DNA of 57,473 nt from Micromonospora sp. PLK6-60 (GCF_019890675.1 NZ_JAIOAA010000025.1:1-57473); one strand, 5' to 3'. Positions 16,326 to 26,680 are shown, counted from the stretch's first letter. Numbers and translations: made by a program. The notes: generated from the letters alone by a model not told the origin.

Positions 16326-17558
16326 ATGGACGCCAGGCGCACCACCGTGCGCGACATGCGCCGGGCCAACCGTGCGGTGCTGCTCACCCGGATCTGGCTG
16401 GACGGCCCGCTCAGCCGCCACGAGCTGGGGCAGACCACCGCGCTGAGCGCGGCCAGCGTGAGCAACCTGGTCGGCGAGATGATCGCCGAAGGGCTGGTCG
16501 AGGAGGCCGGCTCGGTCGAGTCCGACGGCGGCCGGCCCCGGGTGCTGCTGCGGGTCGCGCCCGGGCACGGCTACCTGGTCGGCGCGGACGTGGGGGAGAC
16601 CCGGGTGCAGGTCGAGCTCTTCGACCTGTCGATGACCGCGCTGGCCAAGGCGGAGTACCCGATCCCCGGCGCGGAGCCGGACCCGGACGACGTGGCCGCG
16701 CACCTGCTGCACGGCCTGGCCGCGGTGACCGAGCAGGCCGGGGTCGACCCGGCCGCGGTGCTCGGCTTCGGCGTCGCCGTCTCCGGGACCGTCGAGCGGA
16801 CCGTGGACGCCGTCGTGCACGCCCAGACCCTCGGCTGGGACGGGGTGCCGCTGGGGGCCGTGCTGCGCGCCGGCACCGACGTCCCGATCCACGTGGACAA
16901 CGGCGCGAAGACCCTCGGCCAGGCCGAGATGTGGTTCGGCGCCGGCCGGGGCGCCCGGCACGCGGTGATCGCCCTGGTCGGCTCCGGCGTCGGCGCCTGC
17001 GTGGTTGCCGACGGGGTCGGCTACCGCGGCGCGCACAGCAGCGCCGGGGAGTGGGGCCACACCACCATCGTGTACGGCGGTCGCCCCTGCCGCTGCGGCA
17101 ACCGCGGCTGCCTGGAGGCCTACGTCGGGGCGGAGGGGGTGCTGGACCGGTTCCGGCAGGCCAACCGGGGCCGCCCGGCGCCCGGCGCCGACGAGGAGAC
17201 CGCCTTCGGCGAGCTGCTGCGCTCCTCCTCCCGCACGGCCGCCCGGGTGCTCGACGAGACGGTCGGCTACCTCGGCGCCGGGGTGGCGAACCTGGTCAAC
17301 CTGTTCAACCCCGAGCGGGTGGTACTCGGCGGCTGGGCCGGGCTGGCGCTGGGCGAGCGCCACCTGCCGGCGATCCGGGCGGCCACCGCGCGGCACGCCC
17401 TGCGCCAGCCGTACGCGCAGACCTCGATCGAGCTGTGCCGGCTCGGGCCGGACGCGGTCGCGATGGGCGCGGCCACCCTGCCGATGGCCCGGCTGCTCGG
17501 CGACGGCGGCGGGCCCGGCGCCCGGCTGCCCGGCCCACGGCGGACGCCGGCCCGGTGA
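16326..17558 (+). CDS. ROK-family transcriptional regulator
   Basis: A 410-residue repressor of the NagC/Mlc/XylR type. Residues about 5-75 are a winged helix-turn-helix (RANRAVLLTRIWLDGPLSR, LSAASVSNLVGEMIAEGLVE). The rest is a ROK sugar-kinase-like domain with GADVGETRVQVELFDL, the phosphate loop GSGVGACVVADG, the sugar motif GEWGHTTIVYGGRPC and the zinc-binding CRCGNRGCLEAY. Such proteins sense sugars or sugar phosphates. It is convergent with the GH1 beta-glucosidase gene, 30 bp apart, so a sugar regulator of that locus is likely. It is transcribed from the left, next to DUF5709. Confidence 0.92.
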   Translation: MDARRTTVRDMRRANRAVLLTRIWLDGPLSRHELGQTTALSAASVSNLVGEMIAEGLVEEAGSVESDGGRPRVLLRVAPGHGYLVGADVGETRVQVELFDLSMTALAKAEYPIPGAEPDPDDVAAHLLHGLAAVTEQAGVDPAAVLGFGVAVSGTVERTVDAVVHAQTLGWDGVPLGAVLRAGTDVPIHVDNGAKTLGQAEMWFGAGRGARHAVIALVGSGVGACVVADGVGYRGAHSSAGEWGHTTIVYGGRPCRCGNRGCLEAYVGAEGVLDRFRQANRGRPAPGADEETAFGELLRSSSRTAARVLDETVGYLGAGVANLVNLFNPERVVLGGWAGLALGERHLPAIRAATARHALRQPYAQTSIELCRLGPDAVAMGAATLPMARLLGDGGGPGARLPGPRRTPAR

Positions 17559-17588
17559 GCCGGCCGGGCCCGCCGCCCGACGGACGGG

Positions 17589-18998
17589 TTAGCGCCCGCC
17601 CCGGATCCGCCGCACCGTGTCCCGGTACCACAGCGCGCTGCGCTTCGGGGTGCGTCGCTGGGTGTCGTAGTCGACCCGGATGATGCCGAAGCGCTTGTCG
17701 TAGCCGTACGCCCATTCGAAGTTGTCCAGCAGCGACCAGGCGAAGTAGCCGCGCACGTCCGCCCCGGCCTGGCGGGCCCGGGCCACCGCGCGCAGGTGCG
17801 CGGTCAGGTACGCCACCCGGTCGTCGTCGGCGACGAAGCCGTCGGCGTCCGGCCGGTCGTCGAACGCCGCGCCGTTCTCGGTGATCACCAGGGGCACGCC
17901 CGGGTAGTCCCGGTGCAGCCGCACCAGCAGGTCGGTGAACGAGTCCGGCGTGATCTCCCAGTCCATCGCGGTGCGCGGCAGGTCACGCCGGAGCACCCGG
18001 CGCACCGGCCGGCCCTCGTCGTCGCGGTCGCGTCCCCGCTCGTCCACGCCGGAGAGCTGCTGACCGAAGTAGAAGTTCACCCCGAGCACGTCGATCGGGG
18101 CGGCGACGACCGCCAGGTCGCCGTCCTCGACCGGGACGCGCACCCCCGCCTGGGCGAGGTCGGCCAGCACGTCCTCCGGGTAGCGGCCGTGGATCAGCGG
18201 GTCCAGGTACCACCGGTTGCCCAGCCCGTCCGCGGCCCGGGCGGCGTCCCGGTCGGCCGGGCTGTCGGTGGCCGGGTCCGCGGTGGCCAGGTTGACCGTG
18301 ATGCCCACCTCGATCGGGGCCGGCGCCGCCGCCCGTAGCCGCGGCACCGCCAGACCGTGGCCGAGCAGCAGGTGGTGCGCGGCGGCGATGCCGTCGCCCA
18401 GGTCGCGCCGGCCGGGGGCGTGCGCGCCGTAGGCGTACCCGAGCATCGCCGAGCACCACGGCTCGTTGAGCGTGGTCCAGGTCCGCACCCGGTCGCCGAG
18501 CCGGGCCATGACCAGCTCGGCGTAGTCGGCGAACCGGTACGCGGTGTCCCGCGCCGGCCAGCCGCCGGCGTCCTCCAGCTCCTGCGGCAGGTCCCAGTGG
18601 TAGAGCGTCACCCACGGGTCGACGCCCCGGCCGAGCAGCTCGTCGACCAGCCGGTCGTAGAAGGCCAGCCCGGCCGGGTTGGCCGGGCCCCGTCCGCCCG
18701 GCTGCACCCGGGGCCAGGCCACCGAGAACCGGTAGGTGTCCAGCCCCAGGTCGGCGATGAGCGCGACGTCCTGCGGCATCCGGTGGTAGTGGTCGCAGGC
18801 CAGGTCGCCGGTGTCCCCGTTGGCCACCGCCCCCGGGACCCGGCAGAAGGTGTCCCAGATGGACGGCGTCCGGCCGTCCTCGGCCACCGCCCCCTCGATC
18901 TGGTACGCCGAGGTGGCCACGCCCCAGCGGAAGGTCGGCGGCAGCGTGTCGATCGGGTCGGCCTGACCGAGCGTCGAGCTGGTGCGGTCGGTGTCCAT
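17589..18998 (-). CDS. glycoside hydrolase family 1 beta-glucosidase
   Basis: A 469-residue cytoplasmic GH1 enzyme (no signal peptide), close to the usual length. Motifs: FRWGVATSAYQIEGAVAEDG, the acid/base Glu in TTLNEPWCSAMLGY, the nucleophile Glu in VITENGAAF, and the C-terminal YFAWSLLDNFEWAYGYDKRFG with RTPKRSALWY. It hydrolyses beta-glucosides or related disaccharides to glucose. The ATG at 18998 follows GAGGAGAACC, a strong ribosome site. It is the last gene of the leftward operon with the ABC transporter (35 bp after the ATPase gene at 19034), so it likely processes the imported oligosaccharide. Confidence 0.95.
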   Translation of the reverse strand: MDTDRTSSTLGQADPIDTLPPTFRWGVATSAYQIEGAVAEDGRTPSIWDTFCRVPGAVANGDTGDLACDHYHRMPQDVALIADLGLDTYRFSVAWPRVQPGGRGPANPAGLAFYDRLVDELLGRGVDPWVTLYHWDLPQELEDAGGWPARDTAYRFADYAELVMARLGDRVRTWTTLNEPWCSAMLGYAYGAHAPGRRDLGDGIAAAHHLLLGHGLAVPRLRAAAPAPIEVGITVNLATADPATDSPADRDAARAADGLGNRWYLDPLIHGRYPEDVLADLAQAGVRVPVEDGDLAVVAAPIDVLGVNFYFGQQLSGVDERGRDRDDEGRPVRRVLRRDLPRTAMDWEITPDSFTDLLVRLHRDYPGVPLVITENGAAFDDRPDADGFVADDDRVAYLTAHLRAVARARQAGADVRGYFAWSLLDNFEWAYGYDKRFGIIRVDYDTQRRTPKRSALWYRDTVRRIRGGR

Positions 18999-19033
18999 GG
19001 TTCTCCTCGCGGTAGCGGGTGGGCTCGGGCGGG

Positions 19034-20041
19034 TCAGCGGGACAGCGGTGCGACGGGCGGGTGCAGCCAGCACGCGACGGCCCGGGTCGGATCGCCGCCC
19101 TCGGGCGGTCCCAGCACCGGCACCCGCTCGTCGCACGGCGCGAACGCCTTCGGGCAGCGCGGGTGGAACGCGCAACCGGCCGGCATGGCGCGCAGGTCCG
19201 GCGGGGAGCCGGGAATGCCGGCCAGCTCGCGGCGCGGCCCGCGCAGCGCCGGGAACGAGTGCAGCAACCCCTCGGTGTACGGGTGCAGCGGCGCGGCGTA
19301 CAGCCGGGCGGCGGGCGCCTCCTCGACGATCCGGCCGCCGTACATGATGGCGATCCGGTCGGAGAACTCCACCAGCAGCGACAGGTCGTGGGTGATGAAC
19401 AGCACCGCGAAGCCGAGCCGTTCGCGCAGCTCGGCGAGCTGCCCGAGGATCTGGCGCTGCATCACCACGTCCAGCGCGGTGGTCGGCTCGTCCATGATGA
19501 CCAGTTGCGGCTCCAGCGCCAGCGCCATCGCGATCATGACGCGTTGCCGCATCCCGCCGGAGAGCTGGTGCGGGTAGCTGTCCAGCCGGTCGGCGGCGAT
19601 GCCGACCAGCCGCAGCAGGTCCCGGGCGCGGGCCCGCCGGCCGGCGGCGGTGCTCCGCGGCTCGTGCGCCTTGATCACGTCGAGCAGTTGGGTGGAGACC
19701 TTGTGCACCGGGTTGAGGGAGTTCATCGCCCCCTGGAACACGATCGACGTCTGCGCCCAGCGGAACTCGCGCAGCCGGGCCGGGCTGAGCGTCAGCACGT
19801 CGACCGGCGGGCCGTCGACCGGGTGGTAGATCACCTGGCCGCCGCTGACCACGCCGGGCGGGGGCAGCAGCCGGGTCAGCCCGTACGCCAGGGTGGACTT
19901 GCCGCTGCCGCTCTCCCCGGCCAGGCCGAGCACCTCGCCGCGGTGCAGCGTCAGGTCCACGTCGCGGACCGCGTGCACCGCGTCCGCACCGATCCCGTAG
20001 TCGACGCTGAGCCCCCGGATCTCCAGCACCTGGTCGCTCAT
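19034..20041 (-). CDS. ABC transporter ATP-binding protein, OppD/DppD type
   Basis: A 335-residue ATPase of the oligopeptide/nickel/oligosaccharide family. Walker A is GESGSGKST, signature LSGGMRQR, Walker B LVIMDEPTTALD, switch His in FITHDLSLLV, and the C-terminal Cys-rich tail of OppD proteins (GCAFHPRCPKAFAPC). Start overlaps the permease stop as ATGA. With the OppF-like ATPase at 22051 and two permeases it makes a full Opp/Dpp-type importer. The next gene downstream is the GH1 enzyme. Confidence 0.93.
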   Translation of the reverse strand: MSDQVLEIRGLSVDYGIGADAVHAVRDVDLTLHRGEVLGLAGESGSGKSTLAYGLTRLLPPPGVVSGGQVIYHPVDGPPVDVLTLSPARLREFRWAQTSIVFQGAMNSLNPVHKVSTQLLDVIKAHEPRSTAAGRRARARDLLRLVGIAADRLDSYPHQLSGGMRQRVMIAMALALEPQLVIMDEPTTALDVVMQRQILGQLAELRERLGFAVLFITHDLSLLVEFSDRIAIMYGGRIVEEAPAARLYAAPLHPYTEGLLHSFPALRGPRRELAGIPGSPPDLRAMPAGCAFHPRCPKAFAPCDERVPVLGPPEGGDPTRAVACWLHPPVAPLSR

Positions 20042-21072
20042 GGGGTGACGTCCTTCCGGGTGTCCTGCATCGGCACGGCGGCGGTGGTTGGGGCCAGCAC
20101 CGGGGTGAAGCCGACCCGCATCCGCACGGTGCGGCCGTCGGCGGTGCGGATCCGGGTGCGGCCGCCGGTGCGCAGCCGGGGGCTGACGAACTCGTCGATG
20201 CCGAAGTTGATCAGCGCGAGCGCGGTGCCGAGCAGCGCGATGGCCAGTCCGGCCGGGACGAACCACCACCAGGCGCCCTGGGCGAGCGCCTGCTGGCCCT
20301 GCGCCCAGAACAGGATGGTGCCCCAGTTCCAGGAGCTGACCGAGGAGATGCCGATGAACGCGAGGGTGATCTCCGACATCACCGCGAAGATCACCGTGCC
20401 GACGAAGCCGGAGGCGATGATCGCGGTCAGGTTGGGCAGGATCTCGAAGCCGATGATCCGCCAGGTCCGCTCGCCGGTGGCCCGGGCGGCCTCGACGTAG
20501 TCGCGGCGGCGCAGCGACAGCGTCTGGGCGCGCAGCACCCGGGCGCCCCACGCCCACGAGGTGAGGCCGATGATCAGCGCGACCAGCAGGTCGCTGGCGC
20601 GGTCCACCAGCGACGTGACGATGATGATCAGCGGCAGCGCGGGGATCACCAGGAACACGTTGGACACCGCGGACAGGCCCTCGTCGGCCGCGCCGCCCAG
20701 GTAGCCGGCGGTGACGCCGATCAGGATGGACAGGATGGTGGCCAGCACACCGGCGATCAGGCCCACCACCATCACGCTGCGCGCGCCGACCAGGATCTGG
20801 CTGAAGATGTCCTGCCCGAGGTGGGTGGTGCCGAACCAGTGCCGGGCCGAGGGCGCCTGGAGCACGTCGGCGCCGCGCGCGTCCGGGTCGTACGGCGCGA
20901 TCCACGGTCCGATGACCGCCAGCAGCGCGTAGACCCCGAGGACGACCAGCCCGGTGGCGGCCTTGGGGTTGGCCACGAAGCGGAACCGGCGGCGCCGCGC
21001 CCGGGCCGACGGCTGGGCCATCGCGCCCTGGCCGGGGATGACCTGCTCGATGCTCGACGGGGAGATTGTCAT
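20038..21072 (-). CDS. ABC transporter permease, DppC type
   Basis: A 344-residue membrane protein. The cytoplasmic N-terminus contains the OppC motif RRRFRFVANPKAATGLVVL. Then transmembrane segments follow, including one at about 38-60, with the loop HWFGTTHLGQDIFSQILVGARS and the EAA-type motif YVEAARATGERTWRIIGFEILPN that docks on the ATPases. It forms a heterodimer with the neighbouring DppB-like permease. Start 4 bp from the permease at 21077. A C-terminal tail of about 60 residues beyond the last helix is longer than usual for the family. Confidence 0.92.
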   Translation of the reverse strand: MTISPSSIEQVIPGQGAMAQPSARARRRRFRFVANPKAATGLVVLGVYALLAVIGPWIAPYDPDARGADVLQAPSARHWFGTTHLGQDIFSQILVGARSVMVVGLIAGVLATILSILIGVTAGYLGGAADEGLSAVSNVFLVIPALPLIIIVTSLVDRASDLLVALIIGLTSWAWGARVLRAQTLSLRRRDYVEAARATGERTWRIIGFEILPNLTAIIASGFVGTVIFAVMSEITLAFIGISSVSSWNWGTILFWAQGQQALAQGAWWWFVPAGLAIALLGTALALINFGIDEFVSPRLRTGGRTRIRTADGRTVRMRVGFTPVLAPTTAAVPMQDTRKDVTP

Positions 21073-21076
21073 CGGC

Positions 21077-22050
<974 letters not shown>

Positions 22051-22054
<4 letters not shown>

Positions 22055-23127
22055 CGGGCCACCTCCTCGGCCCCGGCCGCGACGCCTGCCGGGTCGAACA
22101 GCCAGCACGCCGCCCAGTGCCCGGGGCTGTCGTCGACCGGGATCGGTGGCGGCAGCTCGGCGGCGCACCGGGGCATGGCGTGCGGGCAGCGCGGGTGGAA
22201 CCGGCAGCCGGCCGGCGGCCGGATCAGGCTCGGCGGCTCCCCGTGGTCCCGCCGGCCCGGCGCGACGCCGCCCGCGCCGGTGATCCGTTCCGGGTCCGGC
22301 GCCGAGTCGGTCAACAACCGGGTGTACGGGTGGGCCGGCCGCTGGGTGACCGTCTCGCTGTCGCCGCCCTCGACCATCCGCCCGGCGTACATCACGATCG
22401 TCTCGTCGGCGAAGTAGCGGGCCGAGGCGATGTCGTGGGTGATGTAGAGGACGGCCAGGTTGAGCCGGTCCTTGAGGTCCTGGAGCAGGTTGAGCACGCC
22501 GAGGCGGATCGAGACGTCCAGCATGGAGACCGGCTCGTCGGCCAGCAGCACCTCGGGGTCGGCGCCGAGCGCCCGGGCGATGGCGACGCGCTGGCGCTGG
22601 CCGCCGGAGAGTTCGTGCGGGAACGCGTCGAGGTAGCGCTCCGGCGGGGTGAGGCTGACCCGGGTGAGCAGGTCGGCCAGCGCCCGCTCCAGCTCCTCCG
22701 GGCCGGACCCGGCGTTGCCGTGGATGCGCAGCGAGCGGGTCAGGTGGTAGCGGACGGTGTGCACCGGGTTCAGCGAGGCGAACGGGTCCTGCAGGATCAA
22801 CTGCACCCGCCGGACGTACGCCCGGAAGCGCCGGCCGCCGCGGACCCGGGTCGAGGCGCCGTGCAGCCGGATGTCGCCGCCGGTGCGCGGGTAGAGCTGG
22901 GCCAGCAGCCGGGCCACCGTGGACTTGCCGGAGCCGGACTCGCCGACCAGCGCGGTCACCCGGCCGCGGCGCAGCGCGATCGAGACGTCGTCGACGGCGT
23001 GCACCACCGCCGGGGTCCGGGAGAGGAGGTCACGCAGCCGCCGGCGGACGGGGAAGTGCTTGGTCAGGCCGACGGCCTCCAGCACCACCTCGTCGACCGG
23101 CGCCGGGGCGCTCTCGGTCGTCGTCAT
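22051..23127 (-). CDS. ABC transporter ATP-binding protein, OppF type
   Basis: A 358-residue ATPase with N-terminal KHFPVRRRLRDLLSR and AVDDVSIALRRG, Walker A GESGSGKST, OppF loop LILQDPFASLNPVHTV, signature LSGGQRQR, Walker B VLLADEPVSMLD, and the Cys tail GCRFHPRCPHAMPRC, followed by a C-terminal CWLFDPAG. It is the first transporter gene after the substrate-binding protein, separated from it by an 85-bp gap holding a strong hairpin. Confidence 0.93.
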
Positions 23128-23166
23128 GCCGAATTCCTGTCTGGGTTGCCGGGGTGAGGGGCGGGC

Positions 23167-23204
23167 CCGCCTCCCCGGCCGGCGGCGGCCGGCCGGGGAG
23201 GCGG
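23167..23204 (-). terminator. strong hairpin between the binding-protein and transporter genes
   Basis: A perfect 17-bp stem, CCGCCTCCCCGGCCGGC with its complement, around a GGCG loop, just after the substrate-binding protein stop. Such intra-operon hairpins stop most transcripts or protect the upstream mRNA, giving more binding protein than permease, as is common in ABC operons. Confidence 0.65.
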
Positions 23205-23212
23205 CGGCCGGG

Positions 23213-24889
23213 TCAGCCGGCGGTCGGCGTGAGGTGCAGCACCACGTCCAGCGCGTTGGGCTGGGTGGGTTGCAGGGCGCCGTACGGATTGGCGTCGTCC
23301 GGCCAGCCGGTCCAGTTCTTCGTGCTGTACGCGCCGCCGATGTTGTCCGCGCCGACCGGGATCATCGGCATCTGCTCGACGAAGATCTTCTGCAGCGTGC
23401 CCATGGCCGTGGCGCGGGTGGCGTCGTCGGTCGCGTTGGCGTACGAGACCAGGGCGTCGGTCGCCGCCTTGTCGTTGAAGCGGCCGAAGTTGCCGGCGGG
23501 TGAGGCGGTGCCGATCGGCTTGAGCACCCGGCCGTCCATGATCGTTCGGTAGATGTCGTACGGCGTGGCGCCGCTCTCGGTCCACCGGAAGGTGGCCTCG
23601 AAGTTGCCCTGCTCCACGTTGCGGAACCAGGCGTCCTGGTTGGCCTTGTCGATGGTCGCCGCGATGCCGATCTTCGACAGGTTGTCCTTCACGATCTCCA
23701 GGCTGGTCTGGTAGTCGGACCAGCCGGCCGGGTCGGTCAGCTTGATGGTGACCGGCTTGCCGGCCTTGTCCTTCAGCGTGGTGCCGTCGAGCTGGTAGCC
23801 GGCGCCGGTGAGCAGCGCCTTGGCGCCCTCGACGTCGACCTTGTGCTCCTGGCCCCGGTACTCCGGCGCGAGGAACGAGTCACCCGCCGGGCTGGGCAGG
23901 CCGGTCACGCTCTTGACCTCGGGGTGGAAGTACGCCGCCTCGGCGGTGGTGAAGATGTCGGCCCGGTCGACGACCATGTTCATCGCCCTGCGCAGCGTCG
24001 GGTCGTCGAACGGCTTCTTCGTGGTGTTCAGGTAGAGGCCGTGGATGCCCAGCACCGGCGGCGCCCACACCTTGTGGTGCTGCTGGTCCTTGGCCACGAA
24101 CACGGCCTGGTAGTTGGGGATGAAGACGAAGCTCCACTCCGACTCGCCGTTGGCCAGCGCGGTGGTCTGCGCGCTGTTGTCGGTGTACGAGGTGAAGCGC
24201 AGCTCCTTGACCTTCGGCGCGTCCTGCCAGTAGCCACTGTCGCGCACGGTCAGCGTGGTGGTGGCCGGGGTGAACGACTTGAGCGTGTAGGGGCCGCTGC
24301 CGACCGGCTGCTTCACCGGGTCGGTGGTCGGGTCGCTGATCTTCTCCCAGAGGTGCTTCGGCACGATCGGCACCCGCCAGAGCACCTTCTGCTGGTTGAC
24401 GAACTGCGGGCTGGACATGGTGATCGTGACGTCGTTGCCGCTCGCCGTGGCGCCCGTGTACGGCACGCCCTGGTCGTTGAGCGCCGGGTACTTCTGGACC
24501 AGGTTGTAGGTGAACGCGACGTCCTCGGCGGTGAGCTTCTGCCCGTCGGACCAGGTGGCGTCGTCGCGGACGGTGACCTTCACCGACTTGTAGTCGGTGG
24601 ACCACTCGGCCTTGGTGGCCAGCCACGGCTTGAACGGCTCGGCCGGCTTGACCGGGTTCCACATCATCAGCGGCTCGTAGATCTGCCAGCGGTAGCCCAG
24701 CGACGCCGCGGCCGAGGTGGTGAGGAACGGGTTGTTGTTCTCGGCCTGCGGGCCGTTGGGCATGCCGACGTTCAGCACGGTCGCGGCCTGGCCGTTGCCC
24801 TTGTTGGCGTTCGGGCTGTCGCCGCACGCGGCGGTGGTGGTGACCATCGCGCCGGCCAGCGCGACGGCGAGCAGGTGCCGTCTTCTCAT
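23213..24889 (-). CDS. ABC transporter substrate-binding lipoprotein (family 5, Opp/Dpp type)
   Basis: A 558-residue lipoprotein with signal MRRRHLLAVALAG and lipobox-like TTAAC, so it is anchored at the outer face of the membrane. The mature protein has the SBP_bac_5 hallmarks: PFLTTSAAASLGYRWQIYEPL, VRDDATWSDGQKLTAEDVAF, SGPYTLKSFTP, DDPTLRRAMNMVVDRADIF, and a late WTESGATPYDIYRTIMDGR. Although the family is named for peptides, many members bind cello- or xylo-oligosaccharides, and the linked LacI regulator and GH1 enzyme argue for a beta-linked sugar. The exact ligand cannot be told from the sequence. Confidence 0.93.
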   Translation of the reverse strand: MRRRHLLAVALAGAMVTTTAACGDSPNANKGNGQAATVLNVGMPNGPQAENNNPFLTTSAAASLGYRWQIYEPLMMWNPVKPAEPFKPWLATKAEWSTDYKSVKVTVRDDATWSDGQKLTAEDVAFTYNLVQKYPALNDQGVPYTGATASGNDVTITMSSPQFVNQQKVLWRVPIVPKHLWEKISDPTTDPVKQPVGSGPYTLKSFTPATTTLTVRDSGYWQDAPKVKELRFTSYTDNSAQTTALANGESEWSFVFIPNYQAVFVAKDQQHHKVWAPPVLGIHGLYLNTTKKPFDDPTLRRAMNMVVDRADIFTTAEAAYFHPEVKSVTGLPSPAGDSFLAPEYRGQEHKVDVEGAKALLTGAGYQLDGTTLKDKAGKPVTIKLTDPAGWSDYQTSLEIVKDNLSKIGIAATIDKANQDAWFRNVEQGNFEATFRWTESGATPYDIYRTIMDGRVLKPIGTASPAGNFGRFNDKAATDALVSYANATDDATRATAMGTLQKIFVEQMPMIPVGADNIGGAYSTKNWTGWPDDANPYGALQPTQPNALDVVLHLTPTAG

Positions 24890-25003
24890 GGAGGTCTCCC
24901 TCGGTGCTCCCGCATGTCCTCGGGCGGGATGTGGTGGATGGAGGGTGTGCGGTGGTGCCGCCGGTGGGCGGGGTGCCCGCCGGCGTGGTCGCCGGGGCGG
25001 CGG

Positions 25004-26005
25004 TCAGGTGACGCGGGTGGAGGCGCGGGCGGCGAAGCTGGTCGGGATGACGGTCGGGGTGTCGGGCAGCGGTGTGCCGGTGAGGTGGGCGATGAGCAGC
25101 CGGGCGGCGGCCGCGCCCATCTCCCGCAGCGGTTGGCGCACCGAGGTCAGCGGCGGGTGGGTGTGCCCGGCGAGCGGCAGGTCGTCGAAGCCGACCACCG
25201 CCACGTCCTGCGGGACGCCGCGGCCGGCGTCGCGCAGCGCCTGGAGCGCGCCGGCGGCGGAGAGGTCGTTGTGCGCGAAGACGGCGTCGAACGGCACCCC
25301 GGCGTGCAGCAGCCGGCGTACGGCGTCCCGGCCGCATTCGAAGGTGAAGTCGCCCGTCACCTGGTGGTCGGCCGGGACGGGGCGACCCGCCTCGGCGTAG
25401 GCGCGCAGGAAGCCGGCCGAGCGTTCCCGGGTGCAGCCGAACCGGAGCGGCCCGGTGATCATCAGAGGTCGGTGGCGGCCCAGCCCCAGCAGGTGCGCGG
25501 CGGCGGCGTGCGCGCCGTCGGTGTTGGTGGTGCGCACCGACGGGAAGCCGGGCTGCTGGCCCCGGTCGTCGATGAGGATGACCGGCAGGCCGCGCCGGTG
25601 CAGCCCGGTGATGTAGTCCAGCGTGCCCTCGGGCTCGACCACGAGCAGGCCGTCGAAGGACCGGGCCGAGACCTGGGAGGCGAAGCGGCGCATCGACTCG
25701 TCGCCGCGGTTGCAGGTGAACAGCAGCAGGCCGTACGCCTCGGCCTCGACCACGTCGATCGCGCCCTGGAGCACCTCGCCCATCCACGGCCAGGTCAGCG
25801 CGGGCACCAGCATGCCGACCACCCGGGTCCGGCCGCGGGCCAGGTTGACCGCGCGGGCGCTGGGCACGTAGCCCAGGTCGGTGATGACCGCGCGGACCCG
25901 GTCCGCCGTCCGGTGGTCCACCTCGCCCTTGCCGTTGAGCACCCGGGAGACGGTCGTCTTGCTCACCCCCGCCCGGGTGGCGACGTCGGCGATGGTGATC
26001 GGCAC
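25004..26005 (-). CDS. LacI-family transcriptional regulator
   Basis: A 333-residue repressor. The N-terminal helix-turn-helix with hinge reads ITIADVATRAGVSKTTVSRVLNG, then LGYVPSARAVNLARGRTRVVG. A periplasmic-binding-protein-like sugar domain follows (GMLVPALTWPWMGEVLQGAI, LLVVEPEGT, VVGFDDLPLAGHTHPPLTSVRQP). It is the first gene of the leftward cluster, 114 bp before the binding-protein gene, and probably represses it until the imported sugar binds. A 9-bp inverted repeat upstream is a candidate auto-operator. It is not clearly CebR, because the CebR-type box lies at the cellulase and not here. Confidence 0.93.
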   Translation of the reverse strand: MPITIADVATRAGVSKTTVSRVLNGKGEVDHRTADRVRAVITDLGYVPSARAVNLARGRTRVVGMLVPALTWPWMGEVLQGAIDVVEAEAYGLLLFTCNRGDESMRRFASQVSARSFDGLLVVEPEGTLDYITGLHRRGLPVILIDDRGQQPGFPSVRTTNTDGAHAAAAHLLGLGRHRPLMITGPLRFGCTRERSAGFLRAYAEAGRPVPADHQVTGDFTFECGRDAVRRLLHAGVPFDAVFAHNDLSAAGALQALRDAGRGVPQDVAVVGFDDLPLAGHTHPPLTSVRQPLREMGAAAARLLIAHLTGTPLPDTPTVIPTSFAARASTRVT

Positions 26006-26040
26006 GTGACGCTCCCCGGTGCGGGTCGGTGGTGGACGGT

Positions 26041-26068
26041 CCGGAACCGGTTGCGGTAGCGGTTCCGG
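26041..26068 (-). promoter_or_regulatory. candidate LacI operator, 9-bp inverted repeat
   Basis: CCGGAACCG at 26041-26049 is the exact complement of CGGTTCCGG at 26060-26068, spaced by 10 bases, and an AACCGGTT palindrome overlaps the first arm (26045-26052). It lies 36 bases before the LacI start. GGAACCGGTTCC-like palindromes suit LacI regulators in actinobacteria. Inferred. Confidence 0.5.
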
Positions 26069-26301
26069 TGGCAGTCAACCGAAGTGCCGTGGGTCACGTC
26101 AATAACACGCGGGTAACGAAACATGGCTAAGTTCAAGATCTCAAAAAAGCCTCTGGCGTGGCCGTACGTCCCGTTGTCCGATCTCGACCTCGGCCGCGCG
26201 CGGGCCCACCGGCGCTGACCAGCGTCGATGCCTTTTGGTGGTTGCGCCGGCGCGGGTCCCGGCGACCGGGCCCGACGGTCCGGGACGGCCGCGGTCGGGG
26301 A
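26069..26301. other. gene-free region with an AT-rich patch
   Basis: Between the LacI operator and the GH15 remnant I find no gene. Bases 26096-26155 are unusually AT-rich for this genome (AATAACACGCGGGTAACG, then GGCTAAGTTCAAGATCTC and AAAAAAG) and probably contain the LacI promoter, though they may also be part of decayed sequence at the neighbouring breakpoint. Confidence 0.4.
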
Positions 26302-26680
26302 TCAGGCGCCGCGCTCGGCCCAGGCGTGCAGGGCCTCCCGGTCCGCACCGGCGTCCAGGTTGAGCGCCGCCTCGATCAGCGCCAGGTGGGTGAAGGCCTG
26401 CGGGTGGTTGCCCAGCGCCGTGCCGTCCGGGGCCCGCTGTTCCGGATACAGCCCGAGCTCTCCGGCGTACCCGGCGAGCTGATCGAACAGCCGCCGGGCC
26501 TCGTCCCGGCGGCCGGCGACGGCGAGCGCGGAGACCAGCTCGTAGCAGCAGAGCAGGAACGCCCCCTCCTCGCCGGGCAGCCCGTCGTCGGCCCGGTACC
26601 GGCGGATCAGGGCCGGGCCGACGGTGAGGTCCCGCCGGATCCGGTCGATGGTGGACAGCACCCGTGGGTCGTCGCCCCGG
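26302..26680 (-). pseudogene. C-terminal remnant of a GH15-family (glucoamylase/trehalase-like) gene
   Basis: The last 125 or so codons of a GH15-type protein: DPRVLSTIDRIRRDLTV, ALIRRYRADDGLPGEEGAF, LLCCYELVSALAVAGRRDE, then GLYPEQRAPDGTALGNHPQAF and THLALIEAALNL. In intact enzymes (about 600 residues) this is the final (alpha/alpha)6-barrel segment. The similarity stops abruptly at about 26673 and what lies beyond is the oppositely oriented FAD-oxidase remnant, so the N-terminal 450 or more residues are missing. No start or ribosome site belongs to it. It is treated as a gene fragment. Confidence 0.8.

Noticed and set aside
25004..26005. The LacI protein as CebR itself
   Set aside because: The CebR box is at the cellulase but not at this regulator or its operon, and the transporter here is Opp-type and not CebEFG-like.
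26624..26680. ATG at 26624 as the start of the oxidase-like protein
   Set aside because: The first 19 codons are antisense to the GH15 remnant and do not resemble the oxidase family. The gene is truncated.
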